From positions 1 through 18,717 of the forward strand of contig SKYL01000157.1 in the NCBI GenBank assembly GCA_007127935.1: a DNA stretch of 18,717 nucleotides. Reading direction: 5' to 3'. The DNA comes from Halorhodospira sp. GTDB lineage: Bacteria > Pseudomonadota > Gammaproteobacteria > Nitrococcales > Halorhodospiraceae. The position numbers and the translations under genes were made by a program. This document shows positions 5,026 to 12,680 of the stretch, piece by piece. The notes below the pieces were generated by a model that saw only the letters and a list, made by a program, of their open reading frames with translations, made no database searches and had not been told where the DNA came from. Position 1 is the first letter of the stretch. Every line of letters begins with the position of its first letter.

Positions 5026-6318
5026 ATGGCAGGCATGACTCGCCGAAACTTTTTGAAGGCGGCCGGCCTCACCGGCATGGCCACAGGGATCTCGTTGACC
5101 GCCGGCATGACCCAGGCGCGCTCCGGCGGCAAGGTCGTGGTGGTCGGCGGCGGCACCGGCGGCGCCACCGCCGCCCGCTATCTGAAGCACTACAACCCCA
5201 ACCTCGACGTGACGCTGATCAGCAACGAAAAGACCCACTACACCTGTTATTTCAGTAACCTGGTGATCGGTGGGGTGAGCAGCCTGGACAGCATCGGTCA
5301 CGGTTACGACGGCCTGCGCGCCGCCGGTGTCAAAGTGGTCTACGACACGGCCACCGGCATCGACGGCAATGCACGGCAGGTGAGTACGGCCAGTGGTACG
5401 AAGTACGGCTACGACCGCTGCATCGTCTCGCCCGGCATCGACTTCCAGTGGGGCGCCATCGACGGCTACGATCAGGCGGCCACCGAGGCGATGCCCCACG
5501 CCTGGAAGGCCGGTCCCGGCACCACCGGGCTGCTTCGCAAGCAGTTGGAAGCGATGCCCGACGGCGGCACCGTGGTCATCGCGCCGCCCCCCAACCCGTT
5601 CCGGTGCCCGCCCGGGCCGTACGAGCGGACGTGTCTCATCGCCAACTACCTCAAGGAGAACAAGCCCCGTTCCAAGGTGCTGGTGATCGACGCCAAGGAT
5701 GCGTTCTCCAAGCAGGGCCTGTTCCAGCAGGCGTGGGATCGCTTCTATAACGGCATGATCGAGTGGCTCCCGGCCGCAGAGACGGCGGGCGGCGTGCGCG
5801 CGGTCGATCCGAAGAACATGAAGGTACTCACCGAGTTCGACGAGATCGACGCCGCCGTGGCCAACATCATTCCGCCGCAGAAAGCCGGGAAGATCGCCCA
5901 GGACTCCGGGTTGGTCGACAGCTCCGGCTGGTGTCCGGTGATGCAGGCGACCTTCGAGTCTCGTATCGTCGAAAACGTGCACGTTATCGGCGACGCCTGT
6001 ATCGCCAGCCCGATGCCGAAGTCGGGGTACGCGGCCAGCTCGCAGGCCAAGGTGGTCGCGGCGGCCGTGGCGGCCAAGCTCGAGGGCCGGGAGCCGCCGC
6101 GTCCGTCGTACGTCAACACCTGCTACAGCTTCGGCCGGCCCGATCACGCCTTCTCGGTGGCGGCGGTCTACCGGCTCGAGGGCCGGGGAGACGACGCCAA
6201 CATCGGGGTGGTCTCCAGTGGTTTGTCGCCGGCGGATGCCCCGGACGAGTACTTCCAGCGCGAGGTGCTCTACGCGGAGAGCTGGTACAACAACCTGATT
6301 GCCGAGATCTTCGGCTAA
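5026..6318 (+). CDS. fccB: Flavocytochrome c sulfide dehydrogenase, flavoprotein subunit FccB
   Basis: A 430-aa FAD protein that oxidises sulfide to zero-valent or polysulfide sulfur in the periplasm. It carries a twin-arginine signal (TRRNFLKAAG near residues 5-14), as expected for a folded flavoprotein exported with its cofactor. The dinucleotide-binding motif VVVVGGGTGGATAA lies at 37-50. Two cysteines, C194 (PFRCPPGPYER) and C366 (VNTCYSFG), correspond in context and spacing to the redox-active disulfide of FccB. A second FAD-contact motif, VHVIGDACIASPMPKSGYAA, follows near 319-338. The start at 5026 has GGAGGAG eight bases upstream; ATG 5035 is an in-frame alternative that would still keep the RR motif. 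It closes the tusA-fccAB group and is followed by a strong stem-loop. Confidence 0.96.
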   Translation: MAGMTRRNFLKAAGLTGMATGISLTAGMTQARSGGKVVVVGGGTGGATAARYLKHYNPNLDVTLISNEKTHYTCYFSNLVIGGVSSLDSIGHGYDGLRAAGVKVVYDTATGIDGNARQVSTASGTKYGYDRCIVSPGIDFQWGAIDGYDQAATEAMPHAWKAGPGTTGLLRKQLEAMPDGGTVVIAPPPNPFRCPPGPYERTCLIANYLKENKPRSKVLVIDAKDAFSKQGLFQQAWDRFYNGMIEWLPAAETAGGVRAVDPKNMKVLTEFDEIDAAVANIIPPQKAGKIAQDSGLVDSSGWCPVMQATFESRIVENVHVIGDACIASPMPKSGYAASSQAKVVAAAVAAKLEGREPPRPSYVNTCYSFGRPDHAFSVAAVYRLEGRGDDANIGVVSSGLSPADAPDEYFQREVLYAESWYNNLIAEIFG

Positions 6319-6335
6319 ACCGATGGACCACGGCG

Positions 6336-6367
6336 GCCGGTGGGCGGGCGAGACCCCGCCCACCGGC
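6336..6367 (+). terminator. GC-rich stem-loop after fccB, probable transcription end
   Basis: Arms GCCGGTGGGCGGG (6336-6348) and CCCGCCCACCGGC (6355-6367) form a perfect 13-bp stem with a six-base loop, 17 bases after the fccB stop. The following bases (ACCCTTCC) contain no real T-run, so it is either a weak intrinsic terminator or a 3' stability stem-loop. The remaining 98 bases before the next gene presumably hold that gene's promoter, but I see no good boxes. Confidence 0.6.
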
Positions 6368-6465
6368 ACCCTTCCGCCGATGGTGCAGATCACAATGGAA
6401 TCGAGCCTTGGCGGGGGTAGGTCATTGACGACCGGCCCCTACAGAGCAGCATGAGGGAGCGGTTA

Positions 6466-7038
6466 ATGAGTCTGATCAAAGGGTTGTGGGATCGTTTGGC
6501 GGCCCGTTCCGTGCGTTTCGCCGTATTGACCGTCGCCTTCATCGGCATTGTGGTCGGCGTATTGGGTACGGTGACGTTCAACGCCGCATTGGAGTACACC
6601 AACACGACTGAATTCTGCACGTCGTGCCACACCATGGAGTGGCCGGCGGAAGAGTGGCGCAAGAGCGACCACTACATGAATGCATCGGGCAAACGGATCG
6701 GGTGTTCCGATTGCCACGTCCCCAACGAATTCTTCCCGAAGATGGTGGCCAAGGTGAGGGCCTCGTCCGATGTCTGGCATCAGATGATGGGTACCATCGA
6801 TACACGGGAAAAGTATGATGCACGAAGGGAATACTTGGGCGAGAAGGTTCACGACTGGATGCGCCGGACCGACTCCCGTACGTGCCGCGCTTGTCACGAA
6901 TGGACCGCCATGGATCTGGAGGCCCAGAGCCGCAGGGGCCGCAATCAGCACGAGCAGGCCATAGAGAGCGGGGAGACGTGTATCGAGTGCCACACCGGGG
7001 TCGCGCACGAGCCACCGGAACCCGATTTCGGTTTCTGA
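6466..7038 (+). CDS. NapC/NirT-type membrane-anchored tetraheme cytochrome c
   Basis: A 190-aa protein with one N-terminal membrane anchor (about residues 18-40) followed by a periplasmic domain holding four heme c sites: CTSCH (51), CSDCH (80), CRACH (120) and CIECH (162). That is the NapC/NirT/NrfH layout, whose members take electrons from quinol and hand them to periplasmic enzymes. The start at 6466 (MSLIKGL) has GGGAG six bases upstream; the in-frame ATG at 6451 has none and is rejected. No nitrate, nitrite or TMAO reductase is nearby, so the partner is unknown. Its place after fccAB allows electron flow between the quinone pool and periplasmic sulfur cytochromes. The gene overlaps the following transpeptidase by about 52 bases. 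Confidence 0.9.
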   Translation: MSLIKGLWDRLAARSVRFAVLTVAFIGIVVGVLGTVTFNAALEYTNTTEFCTSCHTMEWPAEEWRKSDHYMNASGKRIGCSDCHVPNEFFPKMVAKVRASSDVWHQMMGTIDTREKYDARREYLGEKVHDWMRRTDSRTCRACHEWTAMDLEAQSRRGRNQHEQAIESGETCIECHTGVAHEPPEPDFGF

Positions 7039-8759
7039 CCGATCTTTTGGCGGTGGCGCTGCTGGCCGTGTTGGCCGGTTGCGCCGCCGTGGATCGGCAA
7101 CCGGCGGAGTTTGAACGCGGCGCCGAGGCCGATGGCGCCATGGTGGCGGTGGCCCACCCGTTGGCCGCCGAGGCGGGGCGGGAGATGCTGGAGGCCGGCG
7201 GCAGCGCCGCAGATGCCGCCATCGCTGCGCAATTGGTTCTGAATCTGGTGGAGCCGCAGTCCAGCGGCATTGGCGGCGGCGGGTTTGCCCTCCATTACCA
7301 TGGGGACGACGGCGGCATCACCGCCTACGATGGTCGAGAGACCGCGCCCGCGGAGATCGGCCCCGAACTTTTTCTTGACGACGACGGTGGACCGGTGGGT
7401 TACCGGGAGGCCGTGGTGGGCGGCCGGTCGGTGGGGGTGCCCGGCCTGTTGCGTATGCTGGAGGTGTTGCACGCCGACCACGGCGTCCTGCCGTGGGAGG
7501 ATCTGTTTCAGCCCGCCATCCATCTCGCCCGGGACGGTTTCACGGTGACCCCCCGCCTGCACGGGATGATCGCCGGCGACCCTTGGCTGGCCGACCAACC
7601 GGACACCCGTGCTTACTTCTTCACGGCCGATGGCGCGCCGCTGCCGGTAGGGCACCGGCTCCGTAATCCGGAGTTTGCCGAGGTTCTGCAACAGGTCGCC
7701 GAGGGCGGCGTGGACCGCTTCTACCACGGCGCCATCGCCGAATCGATCGTCTCCACGGTTCGCCACGCCGAAGGGAATCCGGGGCTTCTCCACCCGGATG
7801 ACCTGGCGGCCTACCGGGCCGTGCGGCGGGCGCCGGTCTGCCGCCCGTACCGCGGCCATACCGTCTGCGGTATGCCGCCCCCCACCAGCGGCGGCGTGGC
7901 CGTCTTGCAGATCCTCGGCATCCTGGAGCACTTCGACTCCGATGTGTTGGACCCCCGCACGGTGGACGGCGCGCACCTCCTGGCCGAGGTCTCCCGGCTT
8001 GCCTTCGCCGATCGCGAGCGGTTTCTCGCCGACCCGGATTTCTCCCCGGTCCCGGTGGCGGCGCTGCTCGATCCCGACTACCTCGCCGGACGCGCTGGCT
8101 GCGTCGATCCCGAAAGGAGCATGGGGGAGGCGTGGCCGGGGCTTCCGGCCTGGCTCATCGGTGCGCCGGATCACCGGGAAGTCGCTGCCACCAGCCACCT
8201 CTCGGTGGTCGATTTCGATGGCAACGCGGTCTCCATGACCACTTCCATCGAACAGGCGTTTGGATCACGGCTGATGGTCCATGGATTCCTGCTGAACAAC
8301 CAGTTGACCGACTTTTCCTTCCGCCCGGAGGACGAAGAGGGGCGTCCGGTGGCCAACCGCCCCGAACCGGGGAAGCGGCCGCGTAGCTCCATGGCTCCCA
8401 TGCTGATCCTGGACGAGGAGGGCGCGTTCCGGGCGGTGGTGGGCTCTCCGGGGGGACCGAGGATCATCGGTTTCGTGGCGCAACGCGTGGTGGCCCTGCT
8501 CGATGCCGGTCTCTCCATCAACGAAGCCGTCGCCATGCCAAATGTGGTCAACCGCAATGGACCAACGGAACTGGAGGAGGGGAGATCGGTCGAATCCATC
8601 GCCGATGCCCTCCGCCGGCGGGGTCATACGGTGGAAATCGTGCCGCTGACCAGCGGCCTACACGGTATCGAGGCTGTTCCCGGCAGCGGTGCGCTCCGTG
8701 GGGCGGCCGATCCCCGCCGGGAGGGCGCCGCCCTGGGGCTGCCGCCCCGGGGTCTATAG
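6987..8759 (+). CDS. ggt: Gamma-glutamyltranspeptidase, predicted lipoprotein
   Basis: A 590-aa Ntn-hydrolase precursor that cleaves gamma-glutamyl bonds such as that of glutathione. Family marks are SGIGGGGFALHY and the ETAP segment, PPTSGGVAVLQ, the self-processing nucleophile Thr402 in ATSHLSVVD, LLNNQLTDFS and GSPGGPRI. The N-terminus has arginines followed by LLAVALLAVLAGC, a lipobox with Cys32, so the enzyme is probably anchored in the envelope facing the periplasm. The start is uncertain: GTG 6987 lies 11 bases after GGGGAG and gives a sensible signal peptide; GTG 6978 and CTG 7035 are alternatives. All choices but the last overlap the tetraheme cytochrome gene. The close packing suggests co-expression, possibly linking glutathione or glutathione persulfide turnover to sulfur oxidation. 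Confidence 0.93.
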   Translation: MPHRGRARATGTRFRFLTDLLAVALLAVLAGCAAVDRQPAEFERGAEADGAMVAVAHPLAAEAGREMLEAGGSAADAAIAAQLVLNLVEPQSSGIGGGGFALHYHGDDGGITAYDGRETAPAEIGPELFLDDDGGPVGYREAVVGGRSVGVPGLLRMLEVLHADHGVLPWEDLFQPAIHLARDGFTVTPRLHGMIAGDPWLADQPDTRAYFFTADGAPLPVGHRLRNPEFAEVLQQVAEGGVDRFYHGAIAESIVSTVRHAEGNPGLLHPDDLAAYRAVRRAPVCRPYRGHTVCGMPPPTSGGVAVLQILGILEHFDSDVLDPRTVDGAHLLAEVSRLAFADRERFLADPDFSPVPVAALLDPDYLAGRAGCVDPERSMGEAWPGLPAWLIGAPDHREVAATSHLSVVDFDGNAVSMTTSIEQAFGSRLMVHGFLLNNQLTDFSFRPEDEEGRPVANRPEPGKRPRSSMAPMLILDEEGAFRAVVGSPGGPRIIGFVAQRVVALLDAGLSINEAVAMPNVVNRNGPTELEEGRSVESIADALRRRGHTVEIVPLTSGLHGIEAVPGSGALRGAADPRREGAALGLPPRGL

Positions 8760-8791
8760 TTGGCGTGAAGACGTTGCAAAGGAAGGGAGAG

Positions 8792-10012
8792 ATGCCACGC
8801 GGATTCCGTTTCGTCCTGTCGATCGTAGTCGGTTTGTTGCTCCTCCACGCCCCGGCCTATGCCATCGGTACCGAAGGGCTGTTGGAGGATGAACGCAACA
8901 CGGTGGAGGTCTTCCAGCGTTACGGCCCATCGGTGGTGGCCATCAACGTCACCGTCCGGGGGGAGCAGGTGGACCCCTTTCAAGGCTTCCCCGAGGAGAT
9001 GATCCCGCCCCGGTTCCGGGAGTTTTTCGGCTTCCCGGAGCGGTCGCCGCGCCGCCGCCAGGGCGCCGGCAGCGGCTTCGTAATCGACGATGCGATGCAT
9101 ATCGTCACCAACTACCACGTGGTGCGCACGGCCCTGCGCCAGGACGGGACCGAGTTGCTGCCCCAGGCCACCGTGGAGGTGATCTTCCCCGGGCGGGACC
9201 CGATCCCGGCCCGGGTGGTGGGCGCCAACGCCCTCTACGACCTGGCTCTGCTGCAGCCGGAAGACCTGGGCACGGTGCCGGACGACGTGGAGCCGATCCC
9301 GCTGGCCGACTCCGACCGGGTCCTGGTGGGCCAGAAGGCGATCGCCATCGGCAACCCCTTCGGTCTCCACTCCACGGTGACCACCGGGATTGTCTCCGCC
9401 CTGGGGCGTGACCTCCCCGGGGTCGGCCAGTTGGAGATCCCGATGATCCAGACCGACGCCGCCATCAACCCCGGTAACTCCGGCGGGCCATTGCTCAACT
9501 CCCGGGGTGAGGTGGTCGGCGTCAACACCGCGATCCTGCCGGGGCTGGGTGTCGGCGGTCAGCGCGGCTTCATCGGCATCGGCTTCGCCGTGCCGAGCAA
9601 CCTGCTGCGCGAAAGCCTCGACGACCTGGTGGCCGGCGGCCTCGTCGACCTGACCTCCCGCGCCCGGCTGGGGGTCTCGGTGATCGGCCTGGGCGGTTAT
9701 CCCGAAGAGGTGCGGCGTACACTTCGGCTGCCGGAGAAGGGTGTGATGATCGTCGCCGTGGAGCGGGGCGGTCCGGCGGAGGAGGCGGGGCTGCGCGGCG
9801 CCGGTTTCCGTGTCGACGTGGACGACCAGATGCTCCCCGCCGGTGGTGATGTGATCGTTGCCGTCAACGGCGAGGAGGTCGCCGATGCGCGGACGTTGCA
9901 GCGAATGGTCTTTGCCCGCAAGGCGGGTGAGACGGTAAGGTTGACCGTCTGGCGAGACGGGGAGACCCGCGACGTGGAAGTGGAACTGCGCGAAGTGCCG
10001 CGCGGCGGTTAA
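8792..10012 (+). CDS. DegP/DegQ-family (S1C) periplasmic serine protease with one PDZ domain
   Basis: A 406-aa trypsin-like protease for envelope protein quality control. It has a Sec signal (MPRGFRFVLSIVVGLLLLHAPAYA, 1-24), then a catalytic triad: H109 in TNYHVV, D140 in ALYDLALL and S220 in NPGNSGGP. One PDZ domain occupies about 295-395 (RLGVSVIGLGG through VRLTVWRDG). DegP and DegQ of Escherichia coli have two PDZ domains, so this shorter form is closer in layout to DegS, though it has a cleavable signal rather than a clear anchor. An insertion in the N-terminal LA-loop region (PFQGFPEEM through FPERSPRRRQ) is typical of the DegP/DegQ group. ATG 8792 is preceded by GGAAGGGAGAG; GTG 8765 upstream lacks a ribosome site. 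It starts 32 bases after ggt. Confidence 0.93.
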   Translation: MPRGFRFVLSIVVGLLLLHAPAYAIGTEGLLEDERNTVEVFQRYGPSVVAINVTVRGEQVDPFQGFPEEMIPPRFREFFGFPERSPRRRQGAGSGFVIDDAMHIVTNYHVVRTALRQDGTELLPQATVEVIFPGRDPIPARVVGANALYDLALLQPEDLGTVPDDVEPIPLADSDRVLVGQKAIAIGNPFGLHSTVTTGIVSALGRDLPGVGQLEIPMIQTDAAINPGNSGGPLLNSRGEVVGVNTAILPGLGVGGQRGFIGIGFAVPSNLLRESLDDLVAGGLVDLTSRARLGVSVIGLGGYPEEVRRTLRLPEKGVMIVAVERGGPAEEAGLRGAGFRVDVDDQMLPAGGDVIVAVNGEEVADARTLQRMVFARKAGETVRLTVWRDGETRDVEVELREVPRGG

Positions 10013-10030
10013 TGGGAAAGGGGGGTAAGC

Positions 10031-10192
10031 GTGACGGCAAACCAAGAACTGGATCTCTTTTGGGTCATCGGCATCCTGCTCAACGGGCTCTTCCTCGTTG
10101 CGGTGGTTTGGTGGATGCGCCGGGAGTTGCGTAAAGGGCGGGAGTTGGAAGCGCAGCGGCGGGCCGAGGCGGAGGAGTCCTCCGGTAGTTGA
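10031..10192 (+). CDS. Small single-pass membrane protein, unknown function
   Basis: A 53-aa protein beginning MTANQELDLFWVIGILLNGL. One membrane segment (about 9-29, ending VVWWM) is followed by a highly charged helix (RRELRKGRELEAQRRAEAEE). The GTG start has a strong AAGGGGGG site five bases upstream and comes 18 bases after the protease stop, so it is likely the last gene of that group. Positive charge just after the membrane span predicts the C-terminal helix in the cytoplasm. I recognise no family; it could be a small partner of the protease. It ends five bases before the stop of the convergent OmpA-domain gene. Confidence 0.65.
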   Translation: MTANQELDLFWVIGILLNGLFLVAVVWWMRRELRKGRELEAQRRAEAEESSGS

Positions 10193-10197
10193 CGTTC

Positions 10198-11454
10198 CTA
10201 ACCGTCGGTCAGACGCAGTTCGATCCGCCGGTTACGGGCGTGGGCCCCGGGGGTGTCCGCGTCGTCCACCGGCCGGTGTTCCCCGAAGCCTGCGGCCGAT
10301 AGCCGATCCGGCGGTATCCCTTCCTCGATCAGCGCGTGGACGATGGAGAGCGCCCGCGCCGCCGAGAGCTCCCAGTTGCTGGGAAAGCGGGGGGTGTGGA
10401 TCGGGCGCTGGTCCGTGTGCCCTTCGACTTGCAGCACCCACGCCACATCGTCCGGGATGCGGTCACCGAGGTCGTCGATGATTGCCGCGATGCGGCGGAT
10501 CTGCTCCCGGCCCTCGGGGCCGATCTCGGCCGACGCCGTCTCGAAAAAGAGTTCCGACTGGAAGCGGAAGCGGTCGCCGTCGATTTCGATGTCGGGGTGA
10601 TCGTCCAACGCCTCCCGCAGGCGACCGAAGAACTCCGAACGGTACTGCTCCAACTCCTGCACCTTCGCCGCCAGGGCCAGGTTGAGCCGGCGGCCCAGGT
10701 CCTCGATCTCGATCCGTTGGGCCGCCACCGTCGACTCGGCGATATCGAGGGCCGCGCTGATGGCGGTGAGCTGCTGCCGTAGCGCGACGATCTCGTCGCG
10801 CAGTTCCGCCAGCCGCACCTGTTGCGCCGTGCCGCGCGCTTCCGCCTCGGCGAGGCTGCGTTCGGAACGATCCAAACGGGAGGCCAACGTGTCGCGCTCC
10901 TCTTCCAGCGCCCGGGCACGGCCTTCCGTTTCCTCCAGCCGTTGCCGAAGGGCCAATTGCTCCCGGCGGGCCAGATCGATATCGGCCTCCCGCCGGGCCA
11001 GCGTCCCCACCGTGGCCTCGTGCTCCTCTTCCAGCGCGGCCAAACGCTCCTCCAGCGCCTCTTCCCGCTGGCGGGAGGCGGCGAGTATGCGCTGGGTCTC
11101 GGTCAGTTGGGAGCGTAGCGCCCGCGTCTCGGACTCCAACTCCGTGACCCGGGCCCGGGCCTCGGCGCGCTCGCCCAAGGTGGCTTCCAGGCGCCCCTCC
11201 GTCTCCTCTAGGGTGGCAGCCAGAGCGGCGTGTTCCCGGCGCTCCATGGCGAGCAGATCGGCCAACTCCTGAAGGTCGGAGCGCAACTGCTCCAGGGTCA
11301 GATCCCGTTCGCTGAGGGCGTCGCTGAGGTAGTGCTGAGCGGTCATGAAGACCGTCAGCATGAAGACGAAGACCAGCAACAGAGTCGCCAGCGCATCGAC
11401 GAACCCAGGCCAGATATCGACCCGGTTGCGCCCGCGGCGACCGGCGCTGAACAT
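10198..11454 (-). CDS. MotB-like coiled-coil protein with C-terminal OmpA peptidoglycan-binding domain
   Basis: A 418-aa inner-membrane protein. A single N-terminal span (about 14-38) contains Asp20 in GFVDALATLLLVFVF, the position of the ion-carrying Asp in MotB, TolR and ExbD. Residues about 45-285 are a long, almost uninterrupted heptad-rich coiled coil (repeated EERL, ALEEE and LEETE units). The end (about 290-418) is an OmpA domain with FETASAEIGPEG, VEGHTDQRPI, NWELSAARALSIVHAL and FGEHRPV, which binds the cell wall. ATG 11454 overlaps the stop of the upstream partner as TGATG, a tight coupling; GTG 11457 is an alternative. With the MotA-like partner it forms a non-flagellar stator-type pair of unknown task. 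No flagellar, Tol-Pal or Zorya effector genes are beside it. Confidence 0.9.
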   Translation of the reverse strand: MFSAGRRGRNRVDIWPGFVDALATLLLVFVFMLTVFMTAQHYLSDALSERDLTLEQLRSDLQELADLLAMERREHAALAATLEETEGRLEATLGERAEARARVTELESETRALRSQLTETQRILAASRQREEALEERLAALEEEHEATVGTLARREADIDLARREQLALRQRLEETEGRARALEEERDTLASRLDRSERSLAEAEARGTAQQVRLAELRDEIVALRQQLTAISAALDIAESTVAAQRIEIEDLGRRLNLALAAKVQELEQYRSEFFGRLREALDDHPDIEIDGDRFRFQSELFFETASAEIGPEGREQIRRIAAIIDDLGDRIPDDVAWVLQVEGHTDQRPIHTPRFPSNWELSAARALSIVHALIEEGIPPDRLSAAGFGEHRPVDDADTPGAHARNRRIELRLTDG

Positions 11455-12413
11455 CACTCCTCCCGGCCGGAGGCGCCCCGGCCGGCGGCCAGCGTCCGGG
11501 CCAGGAGCCGGAGTTCGCCGCGCAGCTCCTCGCCCAACTTGGCCCGTTCCGCCGGCAAGATTTCCGCCATCTGCTGGCTCATATGAGCCAGTTCGGCGTC
11601 GGTCCCGCGCCGCTCCTCGGCGCTCCGGGCCATCACCCGCTGGAGCTTGTCCAGGCTGTCGGCGGTCTGTTCCAGCAGCGCCTCGATATAGGCGGGGACC
11701 GGCTGATCCCCCTCGCCGATGACGCCGCCGCTACGGGTGATCCCCGACAGCCACTCCTCCAACTCGTTGTAGAAACGGTTCTGGGCGTGCCCGGTCTGGA
11801 GATCGACAAAACCGAGGATCAGCGCGCCGCCGAGCCCGAAGAGGGACGACGAGAAGGCGGTGCCCATACCGCTTAGCGGCTCCTCCAGCCCGATGCGCAA
11901 TTGCTCGAAGAGCCCGGCGGCGTCGTCACCGGTGGGGCTCAGGGCGCCGATCACCGCACCCACCGCTCCGAGCGTGTCGAGCAGGCCCCAGAACGTCCCC
12001 AACAGGCCGAGGAAGACCAGCAGGCCGATGAAGTAACGGGAGAGATCGCGACCCTCGTCCAGCCGGGAACGGATGCCGTCCAACACCGTGCGCATGGTCA
12101 GCATCGAGAGCCGGGGCGGCCGGCGCTGGCCCAAGGCCCGGGAGAGCGGTAATAAAAAGGTGCCGCGGGTCAACGGGGTGAGGCCCTCGCCGCGCTGGTG
12201 GATCTCGCGGATCCATTGCGCGTCCGGCCCCAGCCGCACCACTTGGCGGATATTGATGGCGATGCCCACCACCAGGACCGCGGCGATGGTGCCGTTGAAG
12301 ACCGGATTGGCCAGAAAGGCGTCGCCCAACGGCGCGGCGAGGATCAACGAGATCAGCACCACCGCGCCGAGGAACAGGGCGATCCAGCGAATGACGTGGG
12401 TGGGTTGACTCAC
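11454..12413 (-). CDS. MotA/TolQ/ExbB-type proton-channel protein
   Basis: A 319-aa membrane protein with spans near 8-30, 36-56, 126-150 and 178-205. The conserved core FIGLLVFLGLLGTFWGLLDTLGAVG followed by GMGTAFSSSLFGLGGALILGF is the MotA/TolQ/ExbB channel signature. A soluble C-terminal tail rich in charged residues (about 215-319, QTADSLDKLQRVMARSAEE, LAHMSQQMAEILPAERAKL) probably forms a cytoplasmic coiled coil. It pairs with the following MotB-like protein through overlapping stop and start. GTG 12413 (MSQPTHVIRW) has GGGGGG seven bases upstream and is preferred; ATG 12446 (MDGYHPQ) lacks a clear site. Known relatives turn or pull on a cell-wall-bound partner using proton flow; the specific use here is not shown. 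Confidence 0.9.
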   Translation of the reverse strand: MSQPTHVIRWIALFLGAVVLISLILAAPLGDAFLANPVFNGTIAAVLVVGIAINIRQVVRLGPDAQWIREIHQRGEGLTPLTRGTFLLPLSRALGQRRPPRLSMLTMRTVLDGIRSRLDEGRDLSRYFIGLLVFLGLLGTFWGLLDTLGAVGAVIGALSPTGDDAAGLFEQLRIGLEEPLSGMGTAFSSSLFGLGGALILGFVDLQTGHAQNRFYNELEEWLSGITRSGGVIGEGDQPVPAYIEALLEQTADSLDKLQRVMARSAEERRGTDAELAHMSQQMAEILPAERAKLGEELRGELRLLARTLAAGRGASGREE

Positions 12414-12680
12414 CGTGGTGCCCCCCTGGGGGTGATATCCATCCATTTCGACAGAGAAAGGGGCGGGGCGTCAATACTGAAGCGCCGCCCAGGCGACGCG
12501 GCAATCCGCCGCATTTCGGACGGGGCGGGTGAACCGGGCATCGCCTACTCTGTCCAATAAGGGTAGAACACCGCCCCGTGGGGCGTTGTGGACTCGCGGT
12601 ACCACGACAATACGAGAAGGCGCCCGCCACGCCATAGCCATCCATGCAGCGGCGGCGTGCTTTCCAGGAGGAGAAGCCCC
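12414..12680. promoter_or_regulatory. Divergent non-coding region between the stator pair and the enzyme I homologue
   Basis: This 267-bp gap must hold promoters in both directions. It contains a GC palindrome with arms CGCCCC and GGGGCG (12572-12585). For the rightward gene, TTGTGG followed after 17 bases by AATACG is a possible but weak promoter. A strong AGGAGGAG ribosome site lies at its right end. No convincing small gene is seen. Confidence 0.4.

Noticed and set aside
5008..6393. Long minus-strand open frame of 461 codons opposite fccB
   Set aside because: It mirrors fccB in GC-rich DNA, has low-complexity composition rich in Arg, Gly, Val and His, and no family motif; fccB is certain.
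6390..6465. A sigma-54-type promoter at CTTGGCGGGGG before the tetraheme cytochrome gene
   Set aside because: The -12 GC element is missing at the required spacing.
6945..8198. Long minus-strand open frame opposite ggt
   Set aside because: An antisense shadow of a well-supported transpeptidase gene, without recognisable motifs.
8624..10045. Long minus-strand open frame of 473 codons opposite the DegQ-type gene
   Set aside because: The catalytic triad and PDZ domain are on the plus strand; the antisense frame has no coherent protein signature.
10198..12413. Zorya-type defence system
   Set aside because: The MotA-like and MotB-like pair resembles ZorA and ZorB in general form, but no ZorC, ZorD or ZorE helicase or nuclease gene is adjacent, and the long coiled coil is on the MotB-like side.
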